Source: JBOGUF01 sp050696075 (GTDB lineage Bacteria > Chloroflexota > Chloroflexia > Thermomicrobiales > UBA6265). From it: a stretch of DNA of 8,999 nucleotides. The translations under genes were made by a program, and so were the position numbers. Location: assembly GCA_050696075.1 (NCBI GenBank), contig JBOGUF010000200.1:1-8999 (forward strand), written 5' to 3'. The notes beneath the pieces are model-generated. The model saw only the letters and a list, made by a program, of their open reading frames with translations. It was not told where the DNA came from and searched no databases. Shown here in pieces: positions 6,984-8,999 of the stretch; position 1 is the stretch's first letter, and every line of letters begins with the position of its first letter.

Positions 6984-7502
6984 ATGCCCGTTTCGGTCGA
7001 TCACTCGCGGATCATCTACGACGCGTTGAAAGCGGTCGACGTCCGGCTCATCTCGGCGTTGCCGGAGACGTGGCTGGTCCATTTGATCCGGATGGCGGAA
7101 GATGACCCGGCGATGACCCTCGTCCGCCTCGCCAAGGAGGAGGAGGGCGTCGGCATCTCCGCCGGAGCCCACCTCGCGGGCTGCAATAGCGCGATGCTGA
7201 TGCAAAACCACGGCTTCCTCGCGAGCATCAACGCCATCGTCTCCCTTGCCCAACTCTATAAGATTCCGCTGCTGATGCTCATCTCGCACCGCGGCGATCT
7301 GGGCGAGCTCGATCCGTGGCAAACGCAAGGCGGGATTGCCACCCGACCTGTGCTGAACGCGCTTGGCATCCCGAACTTCCCGCTGGACGACCCCATGACG
7401 GTGCCGCGGAAGATCTGGCAGGCGCAGGCGCTCGCCCAGAGCGCGCTGACGCCGGTCGGCCTCCTGCTGACGCGCGACCTGATGTGGGAGGAGGCGCCGT
7501 GA
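6984..7502 (+). CDS. ThDP-dependent decarboxylase alpha (PYR) subunit, sulfopyruvate/phosphonopyruvate decarboxylase-like
   Basis: A 172-residue protein equivalent to the N-terminal PYR domain of ThDP enzymes, of the type found as ComD or as the first half of phosphonopyruvate decarboxylase. Visible features are SALPETWLVHLI (24-35), RLAKEEEGVGISAGAHLAG (48-66) with the glutamate expected to activate the cofactor (about Glu54), MQNHGFLASINAIVSL (73-88), and KIPLLMLISHRGDLGE (93-108). The start is ATG 6984 because AAGGA lies 6 bases upstream; an in-frame ATG at 6948 adds 12 residues but has no ribosome binding site. The partner PP domain is the next gene, with a 4-base GTGA overlap, so the active enzyme should be an alpha/beta assembly with the active site at the interface. 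The substrate is inferred from family resemblance: a 3-carbon 2-oxoacid with a sulfonate or phosphonate group is the leading option, not established. Confidence 0.82.
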   Translation: MPVSVDHSRIIYDALKAVDVRLISALPETWLVHLIRMAEDDPAMTLVRLAKEEEGVGISAGAHLAGCNSAMLMQNHGFLASINAIVSLAQLYKIPLLMLISHRGDLGELDPWQTQGGIATRPVLNALGIPNFPLDDPMTVPRKIWQAQALAQSALTPVGLLLTRDLMWEEAP

Positions 7503-8110
7503 GCGACACCGATCAGCGGATGCGCCGCGCCGACGCCCTCGCCGCCATCTACGACGACCTGTGCGCCGACGACGTAGTCGTGGTGACGATCATGGGCGCG
7601 GTCGCGGTCGAACTCTTCCAACTCGGTCACCGGCCGAGCTTCTTCTACCTCGAACACGCGATGGGGCTCGCCTCCTCGATGGGCCTCGGCATTGCCCTTG
7701 CCTTGCCACAGGCCCGCGTCGTCGTCGTCGACGGCGACGGCTCGCTTCTGATGAACCTGGGCACTCTTTCCACGCTCGCCCGCTACCGGCCAGGCAACCT
7801 GACCCACATCGTCTTCGACAACGAGTCGCTCCTCTCGGTCGGCGGCTTCCCGACCGCAACCTCAACGGGGACCGACCTGGCCGGTGTCGCCATCGCCTCG
7901 GGCGTGCCAAACGTCGATCGCGCCGACTCGCTGATGGACTTCCGCCACGCGGTCAATCGGGCGCTGACTGGCACGGAGTTGACGACCATCGTCTCAAAGG
8001 TTGCGGCGGTCGGCCCGGCGTCGTTTCACATGGATTTGCCCCTCTTAGAGAACCGATTCCAGTTCCGGAGACAATTGCAACGGCTTGCCGCTCGTGCTGC
8101 GGTGGACTGA
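7499..8110 (+). CDS. ThDP-dependent decarboxylase beta (PP) subunit, sulfopyruvate/phosphonopyruvate decarboxylase-like
   Basis: A 203-residue protein equivalent to the cofactor-diphosphate-binding PP domain (ComE type). YLEHAMGLASSMGLGIALA (50-68) is the conserved lead-in. VVDGDGSLLMNLGTL (76-90) begins the ThDP/Mg motif GDG...N, completed by VFDNESLLSVGG (105-116) with Asn108. FPTATSTGTDLAGVA (117-131) follows, as in decarboxylases of this group. The motif tail reads NESLLSVGG rather than the NxxYxSTGGQ form common in phosphonopyruvate decarboxylases, so the substrate may differ. The start is GTG at 7499, overlapping the alpha stop as GTGA, with GGAGGAGG a few bases upstream; the frame is open further back, but only inside alpha. 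It is the last gene of the operon, and no convincing terminator follows it. Confidence 0.85.
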   Translation: MSDTDQRMRRADALAAIYDDLCADDVVVVTIMGAVAVELFQLGHRPSFFYLEHAMGLASSMGLGIALALPQARVVVVDGDGSLLMNLGTLSTLARYRPGNLTHIVFDNESLLSVGGFPTATSTGTDLAGVAIASGVPNVDRADSLMDFRHAVNRALTGTELTTIVSKVAAVGPASFHMDLPLLENRFQFRRQLQRLAARAAVD

Positions 8111-8561
8111 TCGAGACGTCGACGCTTCTCCGATGGCGGCAGACTGAGCGCCTGTACTGCGTGAATAGAGATACCTCGTGCCGAGAAACCAACGGTTGAA
8201 GGACGGTCGAACGCATAGCACGGTACAACAGTCAGGTCGTATCTCCGCAGGATTGGCCAAGGACGGTTACCACATGCTGAGCGGCCATCGCCACTTTGAT
8301 ATCGCGATACATTGCTCGAGAGGAGTTGCCCTATTCCCGAGTTGGCGCAAGTAGCCGAATGGCACCTGGGAACCGACTCGTGGCGCTAGGGCCGGACATC
8401 GCCGCGACCGCTGGCTGGACTCCAAGAATTCGATTGAAACGAGTTCAAGTCGCGCAGATGTCTGCCTTCCCTTCGATGTCATAGGGCAATGGGATCATGA
8501 CCATGTTCCGTGTTCACTACCCCGACCCGTGCTGAACACAAATCGTCGAATCTCATACTTC
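8111..8561. other. 451-base stretch without a recognisable gene
   Basis: No open frame here reads like a protein family I know; the short frames on both strands have no good ribosome binding site. By eye, base composition is less GC-rich than the flanking genes. The clearest structure is a perfect 7-base inverted repeat, GTGTTCA (8510-8516) and TGAACAC (8533-8539), with a 16-base centre, close to the insertion-sequence end. The segment may hold decayed sequence between the operon and the insertion element. No tRNA or terminator is seen. Confidence 0.6.
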
Positions 8562-8999
8562 TAGAGCGAATTGCGGATAAGTTGATCGGTGTGGCAGACT
8601 GGGCGGCATGAAAGCCTACTCCACTGACTTGCGTGAGCGGATCGTGCGCGCGGCGGACGCCGGTCTCTCGCGGGCCGCGATCGCGCAGCGCTTCGAGGTC
8701 GGCACCGCCACCGTGACGCGCTACCTCCGCCAGCGGCGCGATCAGGGGAACCTGGCGCCGAAGCCCCGCCCCGGCTGGGCCGCCAAGATCGGCCCCGCCC
8801 AGTGGCCGGGACTCGCCGCCCAGGTGGCCGCGCACCCCGACGCCACGCTCGCCGAGCACTGCGCGCAGTGGGAGCAGACCGCCGGGGTGCACGTCAGCGT
8901 CGCCACGATGTCCCGCCTGCTGCGCCGCCTGGCGAGCCGAGGCGGCGGCGCTCGACCCGGCCGATCTGGTCTGCCTCGACGAGACGAGCCCCCACGGCG
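8562..8999 (+). mobile_element. IS630-family insertion sequence, left part, truncated by the window edge
   Basis: The element is identified by its transposase (8608 onward). IS630 elements insert at TA dinucleotides, and the TA at 8562-8563, followed by GAGCGAATTGCGGATAAG, is a plausible left boundary about 45 bases before the transposase start. The right end and matching terminal repeat are outside the window, so the boundary is inferred, not demonstrated. Confidence 0.5.
8608..8999 (+). CDS. IS630-family transposase, N-terminal part, frame-disrupted
   Basis: From ATG 8608 the frame runs at least 130 residues to the window edge. MKAYSTDLRERIVRAADAG (1-19) and SRAAIAQRFEVGTATVTRYL (21-40) are the typical IS630 N-terminus and helix-turn-helix, followed by the linker and the second DNA-binding region ending VSVATMSRLLRRL (96-108). 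Past residue 108 this frame turns to low-complexity Arg/Gly/Pro. The continuation expected for the family is instead in the frame two bases back (codons from 8927): AAWRAEAAALDPADLVCLDE, which holds the first catalytic Asp block. About twenty residues normally between these parts are absent. Programmed frameshifting occurs in some IS630 members, but the missing segment argues for a deletion, so this copy is probably inactive. No strong ribosome binding site is seen. Confidence 0.75.
   Translation, partial: MKAYSTDLRERIVRAADAGLSRAAIAQRFEVGTATVTRYLRQRRDQGNLAPKPRPGWAAKIGPAQWPGLAAQVAAHPDATLAEHCAQWEQTAGVHVSVATMSRLLRRLASRGGGARPGRSGLPRRDEPPR

Noticed and set aside
8320..8460. tRNA-like words (GTTCAAGTC near 8443; TTGGCGCAAGTAGCC near 8342)
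   Set aside because: The arms flanking the putative T loop do not pair, and no acceptor or anticodon stem could be assembled.
8479..8892. 137-codon minus-strand frame over the insertion-sequence end
   Set aside because: It is antisense to the transposase helix-turn-helix coding region and has no recognisable motif.

Overview
The window is high-GC, tightly packed bacterial DNA. Protein style (PriA, Def and the sulfopyruvate-decarboxylase-like pair) and the dispersed hairpin repeat at the left end look most like Chloroflexota, possibly Thermomicrobia-type. That placement rests on general resemblance, not on a marker phylogeny. All assignments come from reading motifs; nothing was searched.

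Left half, minus strand (read right to left): a small unknown ORF (4556-4287) overlaps by one base the start of a PLP-dependent D-cysteine desulfhydrase / ACC-deaminase family enzyme (4287-3298). A short gap later comes the primosomal helicase gene priA (3253-767), then peptide deformylase def (680-150). The spacing fits one minus-strand transcription unit, perhaps with internal promoters. Just beyond def, at 1-126, lies a long imperfect inverted repeat that can fold into one large hairpin.

Middle: from 4715 a class III (glutamate-1-semialdehyde-aminomutase-like) aminotransferase runs on the plus strand behind a clear sigma70-type promoter and a strong ribosome binding site. It meets a convergent SAM-dependent methyltransferase (6866-6135). 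Divergent from the methyltransferase is a two-gene operon (6984-8110) for the alpha (PYR) and beta (PP) halves of a ThDP-dependent 2-oxoacid decarboxylase resembling sulfopyruvate/phosphonopyruvate decarboxylase.

Right end: about 450 bases with no recognisable gene lead to the left end of an IS630-family insertion sequence. Its transposase keeps the N-terminal helix-turn-helix region, but the first DDE-domain motif is in another reading frame. An internal deletion at a short repeat explains this best. The element runs off the window.

Functional idea (inference): the desulfhydrase-family enzyme, the aminotransferase and the split decarboxylase together have the enzyme types expected for C3 sulfonate (cysteate/sulfopyruvate) or phosphonopyruvate metabolism. 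A CuyA-like cysteate sulfo-lyase belongs to the desulfhydrase family. No single gene proves it, and the genes are not one operon.
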